The translations under genes were made by a program, and so were the position numbers. A DNA stretch of 64,000 nt, from assembly GCA_029204225.1 (NCBI GenBank), contig CM055101.1:64012671-64076670 (forward strand), in the 5' to 3' direction. The notes beneath the pieces were generated by a model. The model ran no database searches, was not told the DNA's origin, and was given only the letters and a program-made list of their open reading frames with translations. Shown piece by piece: positions 21,712 to 34,876 of the stretch. The stretch comes from Diphasiastrum complanatum (lineage: Eukaryota; Streptophyta; Lycopodiopsida; Lycopodiales; Lycopodiaceae). Every line of letters begins with the position of its first letter. Position 1 is the stretch's first letter.

Positions 21712-24700
21712 GTAATTGTGAAAATGTCAAGTCGATGTTTGATCAATTTTCATAGTTTAGGTCCATATTGAACGGAATTTGAACATCCCAATTTATGTAA
21801 AATTTGAAGAAACCATGATGTTTTCGATTTGTTCAAATTCATTGGTTATTGGTCAAACAGAATTGACTTATAAAGTGAATGATTTTAATGTGTTGGAATT
21901 AGTTAGTTCTTTAAAATCAATGTAACCTTCACTTTTAGTTGAAGATTTTGTGAATCTATCAATTAAGGAGCATTTATTGTTTTAGGGATCAATAAGGACC
22001 AAGAATAATGTAAATCTAGTTGGAACAATTTCTATGCTAATCCATAGAGGGATTTGCCAGGAATTAAATGTGGCACTTAATGATTGAACAATCAAAACTG
22101 TCAAGAGGATTAGTGGGAAAGTTTCTGATACCAAATTAAATTTTTTTCTAGTACAAATTTGGGGTTATTTTAACCTGAACCATTTTTGGAAGGGGGAAAA
22201 GGGTGAAAGTCTGAGATGTAGATGATTGGTGGTCTTAGTGATCCAGTTATTTTATTTACATTCAATTCCTGAAGTATAACTAATTGCAAGTGAGAATAAT
22301 ATTGGGAATTATTTAAGAAGACTGCCTCTAAGAATTTGGATTCTTTTTTCCCAGTGTGAATTAGAATTTCGAGCATTCGATGATTCTAAGGGAAAAGTGT
22401 GGCTAGAACAATAATCCATTTATGGAACCATCTCTGTTTTGCAATTAGATTTGGATCTTGCAAAGTAAAGCAGATGGAAGGTGTTCCATACAGGAATCTA
22501 GTAATTTAGATTCTTTTCTGTTATAGAGTATTTTTCTATAATGACTGTAGCAACCAAGAGGAATTCTAACCTATAAAAGAATTAAGTTCTTTTTCTGATT
22601 CTGAAATAGATATTGGATATCTAGGACAATATGATATTCGTTTTTGTTAAGAGCCATGTTCCTTTTGGATTAGAAAATACACTTGCGGCATTTCAACTAT
22701 ATTTGAACGATACATCTTGTCCCATCCATGTCGGGGTACAATGCGAAGTGGTATTCTTTGAGTATCGCGTAAGGGGCATGAGAGATTTCAATGGTTAGAA
22801 GTATCTCCTAGAATTGATTGTAAATTTGATCCTATATTTGAATATAAGATAGTCAAATAGTCCTTTTGACTTTTTGGGCAAAAACTGATCAAGATGCAAA
22901 GGATTCTTGGAGGAAAAGCTGGTGGTATGGGACATCAATGATTCTAAAGGGGATTTCTTGGGTAGAATGATTTATAGATCGATGGTTAGTGATTGTTATA
23001 ATGATAATACTAACAGAGTCCATTGGTTTTTTATTTCGGGTATTTTGGAAATTATGAGATATAGATCGATCCCTAAATGGTATCTCATTAATTACAAAAT
23101 ATGGTAGCCTTTAAATATATTTCTCTTTATATTAGACCTCTACTCTTTAGAACTTTCTTAATACATGACAATTGGATTGACATTCATATAATTCCTTCCA
23201 GTGTAGAACTCTGTTCTAAAGGATTGTTATAGTTATATGAAATTGTACTTCCATCTAAGATTTTTGAATATGGCTCAAAATTTAGATTTCCTAAACCCTA
23301 ATGTTAGTCTCTATTTTGATAGTTGATTCTTGAGAGGTAATATTTCTATCACTTGGGATAAGATATTTTATGATTTTGGGGAAAAAGTCCGGTTTGTAAT
23401 AGTATTGGATACTCATTATTGATTTTTTCGAATCTTTGATATCTTATACGTTGTTGTATCATGAGTACTTTTTGATCGAAATTAAAAAAAAATTTATTAA
23501 AAGGGGGAGAAGAAAAGATAGGAATAAGTCTTTCGAGGAATCTACCAGTTGCATTGATTTTGGAAAAAAAATCATGTATGTGTGCAAAGATAGAACTATC
23601 CAGTTGGAATAGAGAAACTCTCTAAGTGATTATTTTGAATAATCTGGAACTAGAGGAGTTTTGGGGATATTGAGCTGTGAGATATTCATGAATATGGGAA
23701 GTAGTGGTAAAGATTAAATTAAAGTTCATTGATTATTACCAAGTATCATTTTGTTATGGAGTGGATCAGTAAAACCCTATGTCCAAAGATGTCTATATAA
23801 GCTAGCCTAATCTTGGTTTGTATGCTAAGATCTGATGTAGGCAGATTGATTGAGGGAATTTTGTTAATAAGAGTTGGATGGTTGGAAAACTTGTAATGTG
23901 GAGTTATTCACTTCAAAGATTTCCCAGATTTGTTAATTACTCACGAGGAATAGAGTTCTTTTGTAGTTGAGTTGCAAGATTCTCAGTGAGTTTATGTGAG
24001 TAACATATGCAGATTATGGATATCTGTCAGTTGATAGCCTATGTTTATGTATAGGAACATAGTTAGATATGTTGCTTATGTACATCTTAATCTTGTGGAT
24101 CTACTATGTGTTTCCTATGTACTGAGTTTATATTGTATACTTAAACTAGTCAGTGTGCATAGACATATGAACAAGTAATGTGAGGAACAATTACTTGCAG
24201 GTTAATGTCTCTTTCTGTGGAAAGGATAATTCATTAACTTATTTATGGTTTAAAAGAAGATCTAAATGTGGTGTCATACATGTATAATCGAGATCTGCAC
24301 CTAGACATTTAGGATTTCTGAATCATTTATAATTGACTTGAGTAATTGGATTACTCCTGATTAGAAGTTAATCGGATAAATAAGTAGTGTGAAGAGAATT
24401 CACCGGGAACTGCTTATTTTGATCTATATTGCTCATAGACACATGATTGTGAGTCATCTAGATTCATCTATGAGAATTGTGTGCATAGAATATAGAAGAT
24501 TCTTGATATAGAATATTTCTTGAAGGATAAATATCCTAAGTTATTGACTATATCCTACTGAGCTCATATTGGATGATAGAGTCTAACTAATGTCAAGGAT
24601 CATCAGTTGGAATTCAGCAGAACTTTGTAATCTCTAGATGTGGTTCTAGCTGATTGTATAAAGTTTATATTGTTAAAGACAAATGTTATAATGGTCTCTA

Positions 24701-25060
24701 ATTACTAGGTTGATTGTAGAATTCGAAACTCATAATCTGGTTAAGAATCGGGTTCAAAGAATACTCTTGGAATCCAGTAATTTTCCTGGTGGACAAAATT
24801 TCAGAATGTTTCTTATATTTCCTGAGTGGTATGTAATAGAAAGTATTCGTGCGCAGCGGAACGAGCTATACGACTCTCTCCATAAACATGATTACGCCTA
24901 TCAGAATGAACAGAACTTTAGTGATGGAAATCATGGTCATTCTGGATTACACAACCAAACATAATAAATGAAGCGCTAGAAGAATAATTTGTTGCAAATA
25001 GAAAGACAAATTATGTGCTGCGAATGATTCGCAAAGAGCTAGACAGTGCTCGATTGATAA
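21712..25060. other. 3.3-kb AT-rich interval, decayed repeat DNA
   Basis: No gene could be supported. One frame around 22650-22730 reads HVPFGLENTLAAFQLYLND, which looks like the [14 protein letters not shown] motif of gypsy reverse transcriptase. Surrounding sequence is too degraded to extend it. The open frames at 22907-23107 and 24710-24964 have no recognised similarity. The interval is probably old retrotransposon sequence. Confidence 0.45.
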
Positions 25061-25904
25061 TTAGTCGCGAAACATATTGTATCTGCTAAGAACATTGTGA
25101 AGATACCTTTGTTGAGTGATGTAAATCAGTCGGTTTGCTCTATCTCTGTGGATTTGAATTCCCAGACAGAAGTGAGCTTCTCCCAGATCAGTAATGTCGA
25201 ATTCTGAAAACAACATCTGTTTTGAATCCTTGACCATATTGGTATTGTTGCTGAAGAGCAACGTATCATCCACGTATAAGGTGATGATAATGAAGGATTG
25301 CTGCATTGATTTGGAATGGACGTTGCAATCAGCAGTGCTTGGTTTGAATTCTTGTTCAATGAGGAATGTGTTGATCCTCTGAAATCAAGCTTTGGCAGAC
25401 TGTTTCAAGTCGTACAATGCTTTGTAGAGTTTACAAAAATGATTTTTTGTCCCTTCCAGAACATATCCTTCGGGCTAGATCATGTAGATATCTTCTTGTA
25501 TCATTCCATTCAGATAGGCTGTTTGTACATCAAGTTGATGCACTTCGAGGTCAGCAGCTGCAACATAAGACAAGAGCATTCGGATCGACGAATGTTTGAC
25601 AACTGGACTAAAAGTCTCACTGTAGTCGACATTTGGGTGCTACCAATCTTGCCTTCCTTTGATCAATTGCTCCGTTGGCATTGTATTTGATGTTGAAGAT
25701 CCATTTGCAATCAATGATATTGTAGCCAATAGGAGCTTCGACTAATGACCATGTCTGGTTCTTGATCAGAGAGGAATACTCTCTATCCATAGCTTCTATC
25801 CAAAGATCAGAGTCTGGGTGGCTAAGTGCCTCTTCAGCTGTTGTCGGTTCCTGCATCAAGAGACAGGCAAACTCAGGAGTATACCTTGTGGGCTGTGTGC
25901 ACAC
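25061..25904 (-). pseudogene. pol: Copia reverse transcriptase, frameshifted
   Basis: The N-terminal part (25904-25617) reads EALSHPDSDLWIEAMDREYSSL, NQTWSLVEAP and CKWIFNIKYNANG, the start of copia RT. After a frameshift, TFSPVVKHSSIRMLL and HQLDVQTAYLNG continue. The part ending at 25061 contains the catalytic LYVDDTLLFSN, then FDITDLGEAHFCLGIQI and YITQQRYLHNVL. At least two frameshifts separate the pieces. Homology ends at about 25061, before the RNase H domain. Confidence 0.85.
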
Positions 25905-26147
25905 TCAGCTTGATCTTCTGGGAAGTTTCGACTAATAAATTGCTCATGGGATTTGTTGCTGGGTAGCAACAACATCTTCGTCTGATTCGCTGTCTTGAAA
26001 TGGGTCGACAATGGACATGCCTGAGCCAGAAACACAGACTGTCGTGTCAATGGCAGGTGATGGAGAACCTTCTTGAGCAATGTCCTTGCCTTTGAGGTCG
26101 ACGAACTGATCCTTGATAAAGATTGTATCCCGACTATACAAGATTTG

Positions 26148-26666
26148 CTAGGTATCAGGACCATACAGCTTACAAGTACTATCAGACAAAGTATATCCGA
26201 TCAGGATGGTCTTGAGACCTTGGAAGTCCAATTTCTTCCTTGTGTCTTTTGGGATCTGCGCATGGGCAATGCACCCAAACACTCTGAGGTTCTTCAAAGA
26301 AGGCTTAGAGCCTGTCCACACCTCGTGGGGTGTCTTGTATGAGAGGGCCTTGGTCGAACATATATTCTGGACATAAGCTGCAGTGGAGACAGCTTCAGCC
26401 CAGAATCTCTTGGGCAACGATGCATGCGATAGCATACATTTGGCAGATTCAACCAGAGTACGGGTCTTTCTCTCGGCTAAGCCATTAGACCGAGAATTGT
26501 AAGGAGTGATGCCATCCCTAAGCTTCCACTTGGAAATGGCTTGCTCATCGACACTGGGAAGTAGTTCAGTTTCAACAACTATTTTCCAAAGCTCCTTGAC
26601 CATCAGTACTACTTTCATTTTGAATTTCCATAAGTGGTAATTCGAACCATCGAGTTTCTCTACCAT
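26148..26666 (-). CDS. Gag N-terminus fused to integrase (copia deletion derivative)
   Basis: A single 172-codon frame on the minus strand. Residues 1-51 are the copia Gag start (KLDGSNYHLWKFKMK, ELWKIV). From about residue 52, GITPYNSRSNGLAERKTRTLVE and LPKRFWAEAVSTAAYVQN are integrase core to C-terminus, followed by VFGCIAHAQIPKDTRKKLD and IGYTLSDSTCKLY. The Gag remainder, protease and first integrase half are missing, yet the join preserves the frame. It could give a fusion peptide if expressed. More likely it is a by-product of a deletion. Confidence 0.8.
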   Translation of the reverse strand: MVEKLDGSNYHLWKFKMKVVLMVKELWKIVVETELLPSVDEQAISKWKLRDGITPYNSRSNGLAERKTRTLVESAKCMLSHASLPKRFWAEAVSTAAYVQNICSTKALSYKTPHEVWTGSKPSLKNLRVFGCIAHAQIPKDTRKKLDFQGLKTILIGYTLSDSTCKLYGPDT

Positions 26667-26838
26667 TAGAGTAGACTATGATTTCGAATCCATCTAGAAA
26701 TTCAGGATGAGTGTATGTAGATAGTAGATTATATGACTGGAAATGATTATAGTAAGTGACTACTCTTTATCAGAACAATCGTTTTGATAATGTAAGCTCT
26801 AAGTCCACTTTAAGATAATCAAAGAGTAGAAATTTCTA

Positions 26839-26849
26839 CTCTGATACCA
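26839..26849 (-). other. Copia primer-binding site
   Basis: On the minus strand TGGTATCAGAG follows the LTR end (...CCCAACA) without a gap, complementary to initiator Met-tRNA. Confidence 0.85.
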
Positions 26850-27392
26850 TGTTGGGATTGTAAGGATGGTATTTGTTTCTTTACGTTGCTATTAAAAGAT
26901 GAGAAAGTGATGTGGGTTGAGTATAAACTCATTTTGTTTCGATTACCTGGATTAAGCTTGCTCTTGCATTGTAGTGTGCTTGTGTATTGGCAAGAATATT
27001 GTGTTGTAAAGTGGTTTGTGGATTGTGGATTGAATGAGTTGACACTCATTGTAGGAGAAGAATAATTGGGAATTGCTTATAGGGTTGTCCCTCGTATTGA
27101 GAGTGCATAGAGTTGAATGAGTTTTATGAGAGTAACATTGTTGAGAAGCCAAATTTGCAAACAACAAACATTGTGTGGCTAGCATGCGGCCCTTTTTATA
27201 TCTCTATCAGCGGCCTACCACAGATGTTTGTGGGTTGTACCAGTCATCCAGCAGCCTCCATAGTCCAATTGCGGTGTTTTGTAGCTGTACCAGCAGAAAA
27301 ACAGCCATTCTGACCTATTTGCAACCTCCCTACACATCATTTCTAGCTGCAGTAGATCAAACAAATCTATTTGGCTCCCCATAATTTTAACA
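26850..27392 (-). repeat. 5' LTR of the deleted copia element
   Basis: 543 bp. Read on the minus strand it starts TGTTAAAATTATGGGG and ends CAATCCCAACA. A TATA box (GATATAAAAAG) lies at 27192-27202 on that strand. The boundary is set by the PBS on one side and by TG/CA ends on the other. Confidence 0.78.
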
Positions 27393-27432
27393 CCCTAACG
27401 CACCTTGGCACGCGCCAAGGTGCATTAGGGTG
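27391..27432. repeat. Long near-perfect hairpin at the LTR edge
   Basis: Two 19-nt arms (27391-27409 and 27414-27432) match at 18 positions around a 4-nt loop ACGC. The stem contains CACCTTGGC paired with GCCAAGGTG. The outer two bases overlap the end of the copia LTR. Confidence 0.85.
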
Positions 27433-30400
27433 CTACTTGCTGCCTATCAGACCTGCAGCAGCCCTACAGAGACTCGCTGGAGCCATTTCAGGTCCTATCC
27501 TACTGTTTGCGGCCTGTTTGCCTACTACCCTATGACCTACAAATTTACTTCTCACAGCTCAACATTCCAATCTATGCTCTGACTGTATCATGTCTTGCAT
27601 GTGAACAGGCAAATGATAATCGGTTGAAGCATTCATGACTAGGTTTCCACGCAAGTCGGCTACCTAAACTGCACGTCGAGGTATGAGTTGATTTTCATAT
27701 CTATTCGTATCAATGGTAAAAGTTGTGGGTTCATATATGACTTTACTTGACTTGATTTTTCCGTCGCTATTCGTCCCAATAAATTCAAGAAACTGTTTTT
27801 TGTAAGCTGTCTACTTTCAATCCAAACATAGTATGCTAGGATAGCCTTAATCACTCGTGGTTTGAATGTGATTTTTACAAGTGTTTTTAGATGAATCAAG
27901 CTACGGAAAGTTAAGCATACCACCTTGAAGGTTAAACTTCTCTCATTTACTATGTTACGACATCGTCCATAGAGTAGTTAAGACCTGAATTTCGTAGTTG
28001 CATTCAAGTAAATTCCAATATACATTGATCAAAATTGGTGTTTTTTTTTCCAAATGGATAATTGGGAGTGTTGTTTTTAGTGAACCGTATTAAAATGTCC
28101 AGAATTGTAGTATTGCATGAACAAATGTGGTATGGGTAATTAGAACAACAATTGTTTATTGTTTTCCGACTTGGTTAGTGAAAGCAAGAACGATTGTAAC
28201 CGAGGTTTATTGGCATTGTATGTAAGTAATTATATGGATGCATTTTTATGGAAAGATGAATGTGTTTTACTCTATGCTTGGCTAAAAATAGACCTGTTAG
28301 TCTAAACCGCAATAAAAAGTCAAATTCGGAAGCATTTTTTCGTCTTTGTCAGTTTTGAAGAGTGTTAACTGGATCCGACCTCTGTGAAACACCAGAGTGG
28401 GCCGTCCACCATCCGCAGTTGAGATACACTGTCTTGGTTAAGAGTCGTCTAGTCACACTCGCCGTCGGAACTGTCTAGCAAAATGCCTAGACCTGACGGT
28501 CAGCAAACATACCACCGCTCACCAAACAAGGCGGTGTGTATAACTTGTACCCCACGAGCACATCATAGGCAATAAATCAGTTTCAAGCCCCTGTAGTATT
28601 TTTACTAGCCGCAAACCGAATTCAGTGGTGATATGTGTATAATCGACATTTTGACCATTGATGACCAATTATCCCTAAGCATAGTTATTTGGACATTATA
28701 TGTGAGTCAAAACACCACATTTTTACTCAAGTGTTGATGCGCTGTTGAGCACCAACATCACCAAAGCTATGGGTAGCTTTGGCGTTTAAAGTTCATATCC
28801 GCCTAAGGGCATGTACTTTAGGTGAGCATATTCTCCTCAACTCAAAGCTTTTGTTGGTAGTTAGGTTCTATCAAGAAGGTATATTTTATTGTAAGGACTC
28901 TATAACAATTCTATTTACTATAGAGTTTGTAATTTTTGTGTTGTGGCAATAATGTATAACACACACACACACACACACACACATTTTTAATCCCGCAACA
29001 AGGTTGTATTAAAATTTTGTTCAAATCAAGTCTCACATTATCTTTGTGTATAGTTACACAACAAGCTTCACATTGACTATATATACATGCTATAACACTC
29101 AAATTAGAATGATCATGAAAATTTATTTTCCAACAACCAATGGTCTATAATTTACACCAAGCTTGCTAGCCGTAGCCGCACCTCGTATCTTTTCCAAATT
29201 ATATTATATTTAATTGCCATTTTTTCTCACACTATGTTGATGTCAACTTAGTTCACATGGACTTTTTTAGATTTATTTATATGACAAGCAACTTGAAGCC
29301 TTAAGCAGCAAGAGAACTAATAATTGTGGTAATCACCTTGCATCCATGCACAATAGCATTGAGGGTTAGATTTGATGCAACACAGAAGTTTTTATCACAT
29401 AACTAGAATGCATGAAAATTTTTGGTAACCAAGTCTATGTCCATAGTCACAATCAACTTCATGTTACAATATACTTAAACTTGACTGCATGCATTGTTGT
29501 AGAATTCAAAGCACGATCATGAAAATTCATTTTCCAACACCCAAGTATCTATAGTTAGTTTTTGAAAATTTCTAGAATTGGTACTTCTTTGAACTTAGAT
29601 TTAATAATAGCAAAATTAGTAATTTAAGGCATTAACGATGCCAAAGATAAGCATCAATCAAGGGTGCCATTCTATCTCAAAAGAATACAATAATATTTTT
29701 TAAGAAAGTATGCTAAGCTATATGTCATATACTTGATTGGTCAAATTTACTTTAGATTTTATATAAAGCTAAAAATTGAAAACGATAGATTTTGTTTATG
29801 CAATTCTGTTTCATTTGAATCACAGTAATCCATATCTATGAAATATTGTGAAATGCCATCATGGCCTAGTGATGTGGATTTGATTCTACTATTGCATGTG
29901 ATTAGATTGTGTACCATTGATTTGACTATGATAGTGAGAATATCATGTATGCATAAGCAACAAGTACATGATAGCCATCCTCATAGAATTAATATATGTT
30001 CTCTCAATATGGTTCACCATGTTAAGTCACTAAAGGCCTATACTAAGAATATGAGTAACATGATAACCTATCATAACATATGTGCATTCCTACAAGGTGT
30101 GTGACAACGTGGTAAAACATTGTATACTGAATGTGAGAAGATGTAAGACTATGGTAAAAAGTAAGAGTTCAATTTTAAATCCATACTATCTAGATTGAAT
30201 CCAAAAGATTGTTTTCACATCATTTTGTTGGGGTCATTTCATATTTCTAGATAATGTTGTAGGCCATGATAAATTTATTATTATGTCAATATGATCTCAT
30301 TTTTTATTCAAGAACTTGAAATAAATTATTGTTATTATATTATTATGTTGTATTCCAATTTCAAAAGAATGAAATAGGACTATAAGATTAATCAAAAATC

Positions 30401-33170
30401 ACTCCCAAAAGAAGGCATTGACAAAAAATGCTCATCCTAGTAATATTTCATGCGTAGAGATATGTCGTACTCAAAAGTCAATCTATGTCCCACATAGTAG
30501 CTAAGTTTAGTATGAGTGGCTCATGGGGTATTGGAGATGTAATATTGAGTCATCTGGGCCTCACACTCCCACTTAGCTTTGCCATTGCTATTGGCACTGT
30601 GATTCACACTTATTCTATTAGCACTAGCATTCACCCAATTTCTATTTTCATTACTTCTCATGTGGTCGATTTTGGCATTGCCTCCCATGACATTTTTGGC
30701 TCAACCTGGTTTAAGGGTGTATATAATGTATACTAGTGTAAGATGTTGATTGTATACTATTCTAGCATTATGTACTATCTAGAGAAAAAAAGAACTTGAT
30801 TTGTACTATATTTTTGAAATATCATCTAATAGAAACTTGAATACCATTGGTTATTGTAATCTTGATTTCCATTGGTTGTTTTTAAACGTTTATTGTTTGA
30901 AAACACCTACTTCTTTCCTTGGTTGTAAGCAAATTGGGTAATAGTTGGTGTTGAATTGTATACACTTAGCCTCTGCACTCTTCATGGGGAAGTTCCTTGA
31001 GATTCCTCTCAATGTACTTCTACTACATGGCATGTCACAACTTATTCTATAGAGTAAGTATTTTGTTAAATAGGCCAGTACAACACGATACAACCAAAAC
31101 AAAACCAAAAAAATATCGTTAATGTGTAAAAAAAGAGTGAATGACACATTCTTGATGATCATTATTGTTTGCTATAAGGAAATTGATGAAAATCAGTTCT
31201 CTTAAGTTAAGTTTATTTTTTTAAAGTAGTTACTACAATTTGTACCTTGTCATTTTAACAATTGTGCTCCTACATCATTTCCTTACTTTCACATGAAATA
31301 GGTCTTGTTTATGATGTCTTTGATTTGCTTGCATATCCTTGAACAAGCTTCTTGATTTCTTTCAATTTTAGTTAAATTGTGAAGGAATTATTCAGGCCTT
31401 TTTTTTTACTTTTCAAGCATCCTAAAGATCACACAATGTGAAAGTGTTAGATTTCTATCTTTGATGAAGTCAAAGGTCTGAATCCTTGTGATATGAATCT
31501 GTTAACATTGGTTGTAGGAATCAACAAACATTTCTGAGCACTATATGCTTTTAGGTCCCACAACACTGCCACAACTTTGATGCTTGGTTCTTGGTAAGGC
31601 ATGGACCAACGTTTGCTTGCATAAAACCAAGAACTTATTTGTCGCTATCGTCATGCTCCTCGACAACAACTCTAACATCTGCAATGGCTTGTCAAGATAG
31701 GCCTGCGTAACTGAGTGCCTCTCTCAGCTTTTTTTTTTTTCAAGATACTTCTCATAGCCTATCTTCTTTCCAATGGCTCAAATGTGATGAATCTCGTTTT
31801 TATGCCCAATGGAATAGGTCCTAGATACGGCCTAGTCTCTAGTATAAGCTTGTTCGTATACCATTTGTCAATCATCTACACATATTGACCGAAGGAAAAT
31901 GCTATTCGGTAGAAGAGTCTTGCCATCATCAGGTGTTTGCTTTCAGCTTATAGCGGCTGGTTGACATACAACCAAATTGGTGGCATTCCTTTGTCCTAGT
32001 AGCAATCCAATGACACAAGAAAGGCTATGGAAATGCAATAAGTTGCACTTTCTCAAATTGTGAGTGGTCGCTGCCAGATCACCACCAAACCTAAATGCAC
32101 CTTACGTATTATTTGACACCTGTATGGAGGAAATGCGCTGCTGGCTGAAGATCAGAGATAGTGTTTCATGCATTCTTGGAGTGGTCAATTTAGTTCCAAC
32201 TGAATGTATAATGGCATACACTTAGAATCTGATATGAATTAGCCCTAACTGATTAGAAGATGGCCGCTGAAGAGAAACCATCGTTTCTAGAAATCTGCCT
32301 TAGTTCTGTGTGAAAAATGGTGGGCTGCCCGTAGCAATGTATTGACTGTAAGAGGATTCACATGCGCTCAATTGGCTGCCTGCCTACCTTTGAACGTTGA
32401 TTCGAAAGTCTGCCTTCGAAGAAAGAGAATAGTTCGAGTGCTCCACATTTGTATAGCGCGAGAGAGACCCGAACCGAAAACATTCGAATAGCGAGCCTTC
32501 GATAGTTGGTCTTCTAAAAAATAGAAGGGCTCAAATCTGATCTAAAGAGAGAAAGTGAGAAGCGTCGATAGGTTCGGTCCTCCTCAATAAGTGAATGTTC
32601 TACCTTTGGGAAGTGGGCTTTTGAATAAGTGTGGCAACAGGCCTTAGAGCCTCCAATTATAAGAACTTCGAGTAGTCAACATACAGCGAGTTTGAATGGG
32701 TCTGCAGGCTCTGAATGCATGAAATTCGATAGCAAGGAGTTTGAGCCTTCGACATTCGATTATAATGGCTCGTTGATAGACTGGCTTTGAACTTGATAGG
32801 TGCCCTTCATAGATCTCGAATAGTAGCCAAAGGGATCCTTCAAGGACATGTTTGATAATGGCCCTTCCAACTTGGCTTTCAACCTTCAAGAGTGATAGGA
32901 GCATTTAGACACTTTCATAAATAATCCCATAGCAGCTGCCTTAGATACTTGCTGGTGTAGATTCTACCTTTAACACAAATGTACAATGGTGCTTGCCTTA
33001 TAGGCAAGTGGCCTTCAAATTTCGAAGAGAGAGGATATTTGAAGAGTCACTTACCGAAAGGTATGCTTATGGTGGCGTTCTCTCTCAAGCCTGTGAGCTT
33101 GAACACTCTTGAGCATTCCAGCTCACTTCTTTAGAGTTGATTAGAGATTGCTTTTGCACTTACTACCTAT
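27433..33170. other. 5.7-kb interval without a recognisable gene
   Basis: All frames are short. A more GC-rich block at 28380-28570 has no rRNA or tRNA features I recognise. A CA run of about 25 bp sits at 28959-28983. From about 32400 the DNA shows many TTCGA/TCGAA motifs like those in the copia remnants that follow, so its right end may be degraded retrotransposon sequence. Confidence 0.4.
28959..28983. repeat. AC microsatellite
   Basis: About 12 AC dinucleotides. Confidence 0.9.
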
Positions 33171-33184
33171 CAACATTGTGCTTA

Positions 33185-34809
33185 ATTCAGACTTTAGACA
33201 AATCTAGCACATGTTTGGACATTTGGATGCGCAGTGTAGATGCTTATACCAGATAAGCTAAGAAAGAAACTCGATGAAAAGACAGAACAAGATTTTCTGG
33301 TAGGATTCGAGTTACATTCGTCATATTATCGTGTCTATGTACCAGAAATTGGCAAGATAAAAGTTGTTCGAGATGTTAAATTTGATGAGACGAAATACAT
33401 AGCAGACAGTGATCTAGTCGGCTATGAAATTCTCAAAAATTATTATGAGCTACCAACGACGACAGAAGAAAAACAAGCAAAAGATGAAAGAGAGTTACCA
33501 AATTCATAAAGAGATCAAGATCAAGTGTCTGACAGACTCGAATCAGCAGTTCAAATTTCAGCAAAAAAAGCTCGAATCAGAATCGAACTCAAAACCACCT
33601 GTGAAAATATCTGACAGACAACGTAAACAACCAGAAAGGTATGGTCATGATGTTTTTAATACAGCCATCAAATTTTGTGATTTCTCTAACGAACCTCAAA
33701 CATTCGAGGAAGCTGTTGATGGACCAGATAAAGATCGCTGGATTCAGGCAATGGAGGACAAAATTTCATCCATGTATAAGAACAATGTATGGACACTTGC
33801 ACCTATATCTAATGGCAGAAAACCAGTCAAGTGCAAGTGGATCTACAAGATCAAAACAGGTCCTGATGGAGAAAACATCAAATACAAAGAAAGGTTAGTT
33901 GCTAAAGGATTTTCACAGAAGTATGAAATTAATTACACTGATATTTTCTCACCGGTAGTCAAACATACATCAATTCACTTGTTATTTGCATATGCAGTGG
34001 CTCATGATCTGAAAATCCATATTGTGAATGAGAAGACTGCTTTCTTGCATGCAAAATTGGAAGAAGATTTATTTATGGACCAACCACTTGGTTTTGTAAG
34101 CCAAGAATATCCAGGATACATGTCACATGAATAAAAGCATTTATGGTCTGAAACAAGCAGCCAGACAATGGTATAGAAAGAAGGACGAAGCACTACATTC
34201 TATAGGCTTCAAACTTCTATTTGCTGAATCAAATATCTATATCAAGCAAGTCTAAAATGGAATAATCATTCTAGCTATCTATGTTGATGACACACTTATC
34301 TTCTCAAAAAGAGATAAGTTAATTTTAGATGTCAAAAGAGACATTTCTGAAATATTTGAGATCGCTGACCTAGGAGAAGCTAAAATCTATCTAGGCTTGC
34401 AGATCGTGAGAGACTTTGAAGTTGGTAAGTTGTATCTTCACCAACAAAAATACACTCAAAAGATCATTGAAGACTTCAACATGCTCGAATGCAAAGGTGT
34501 GCATACTCCTATGATACCTGGAACAATACTGGGTCCTGTGAAGTGGAATATGTAGCAGCAACCAAGATGGCAAACGAGCTGATATGGATTAAACAGATGT
34601 TGGAAAGATTTGATGAATCTATTTTTGAACCTTATGTCTTGTTAATGGATAACACTTCAGCAATCTATCTTACGAAAGATCTTGTATTTCACTCAAAAAC
34701 GAAGCACATAGCTATTAAATATCATGTGATTCGGGACTTAGTTGAGAAGAAGATACTGAAGACAGTCTTCATACCCACAGAGGAAATGACATCTTTACGA
34801 AGCCACTGA
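33185..34809 (+). pseudogene. pol: Copia integrase end, RT and partial RNase H (remnant C)
   Basis: Integrase C-terminal residues VWTFGCAV and MLIPDKLRKKLDEK are broken by a TAG before MLIP. RT follows after a frameshift: FEEAVDGPDKDRWIQAMEDKI, NNVWTLAP, VKCKWIYKIK, ERLVAKGFSQKY, FSPVVKHTSIHLLFA, then KSIYGLKQAARQWY and the catalytic IYVDDTLIFS. Near 34530 the frame jumps from TPMIPGTILG straight into SCEVEYVAATK, so the start of RNase H is deleted. MDNTSAIYLTKD and HSKTKHIAIKYHVIRDLV follow, and the end is frameshifted at 34790. The enzyme cannot be functional. Confidence 0.85.
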
Positions 34810-34876
34810 GTAAAGCTTTGTTCGAGAAGCAACGGAGAAGATTGGGTTGATCCAACTGCCCACTTTGAGAGGGAGC

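Larger units (their letters stand above)
25061..27392 (-). mobile_element. Internally deleted Ty1/copia element
   Basis: Read on the minus strand: one LTR (27392-26850), a Met-type PBS directly after it, the start of gag (ATG 26666), then a direct jump into integrase, the C-terminal integrase region and reverse transcriptase up to 25061, where homology stops. RNase H and the second LTR are absent. The order integrase then RT fixes it as copia. Protease and the integrase catalytic N-terminal part were lost in one deletion near 26515. Confidence 0.85.

Noticed and set aside
28380-28570. GC-richer block in an AT-rich desert, considered as rRNA, tRNA or organellar insert
   Set aside because: No tRNA boxes, rRNA motifs or organellar gene could be recognised.
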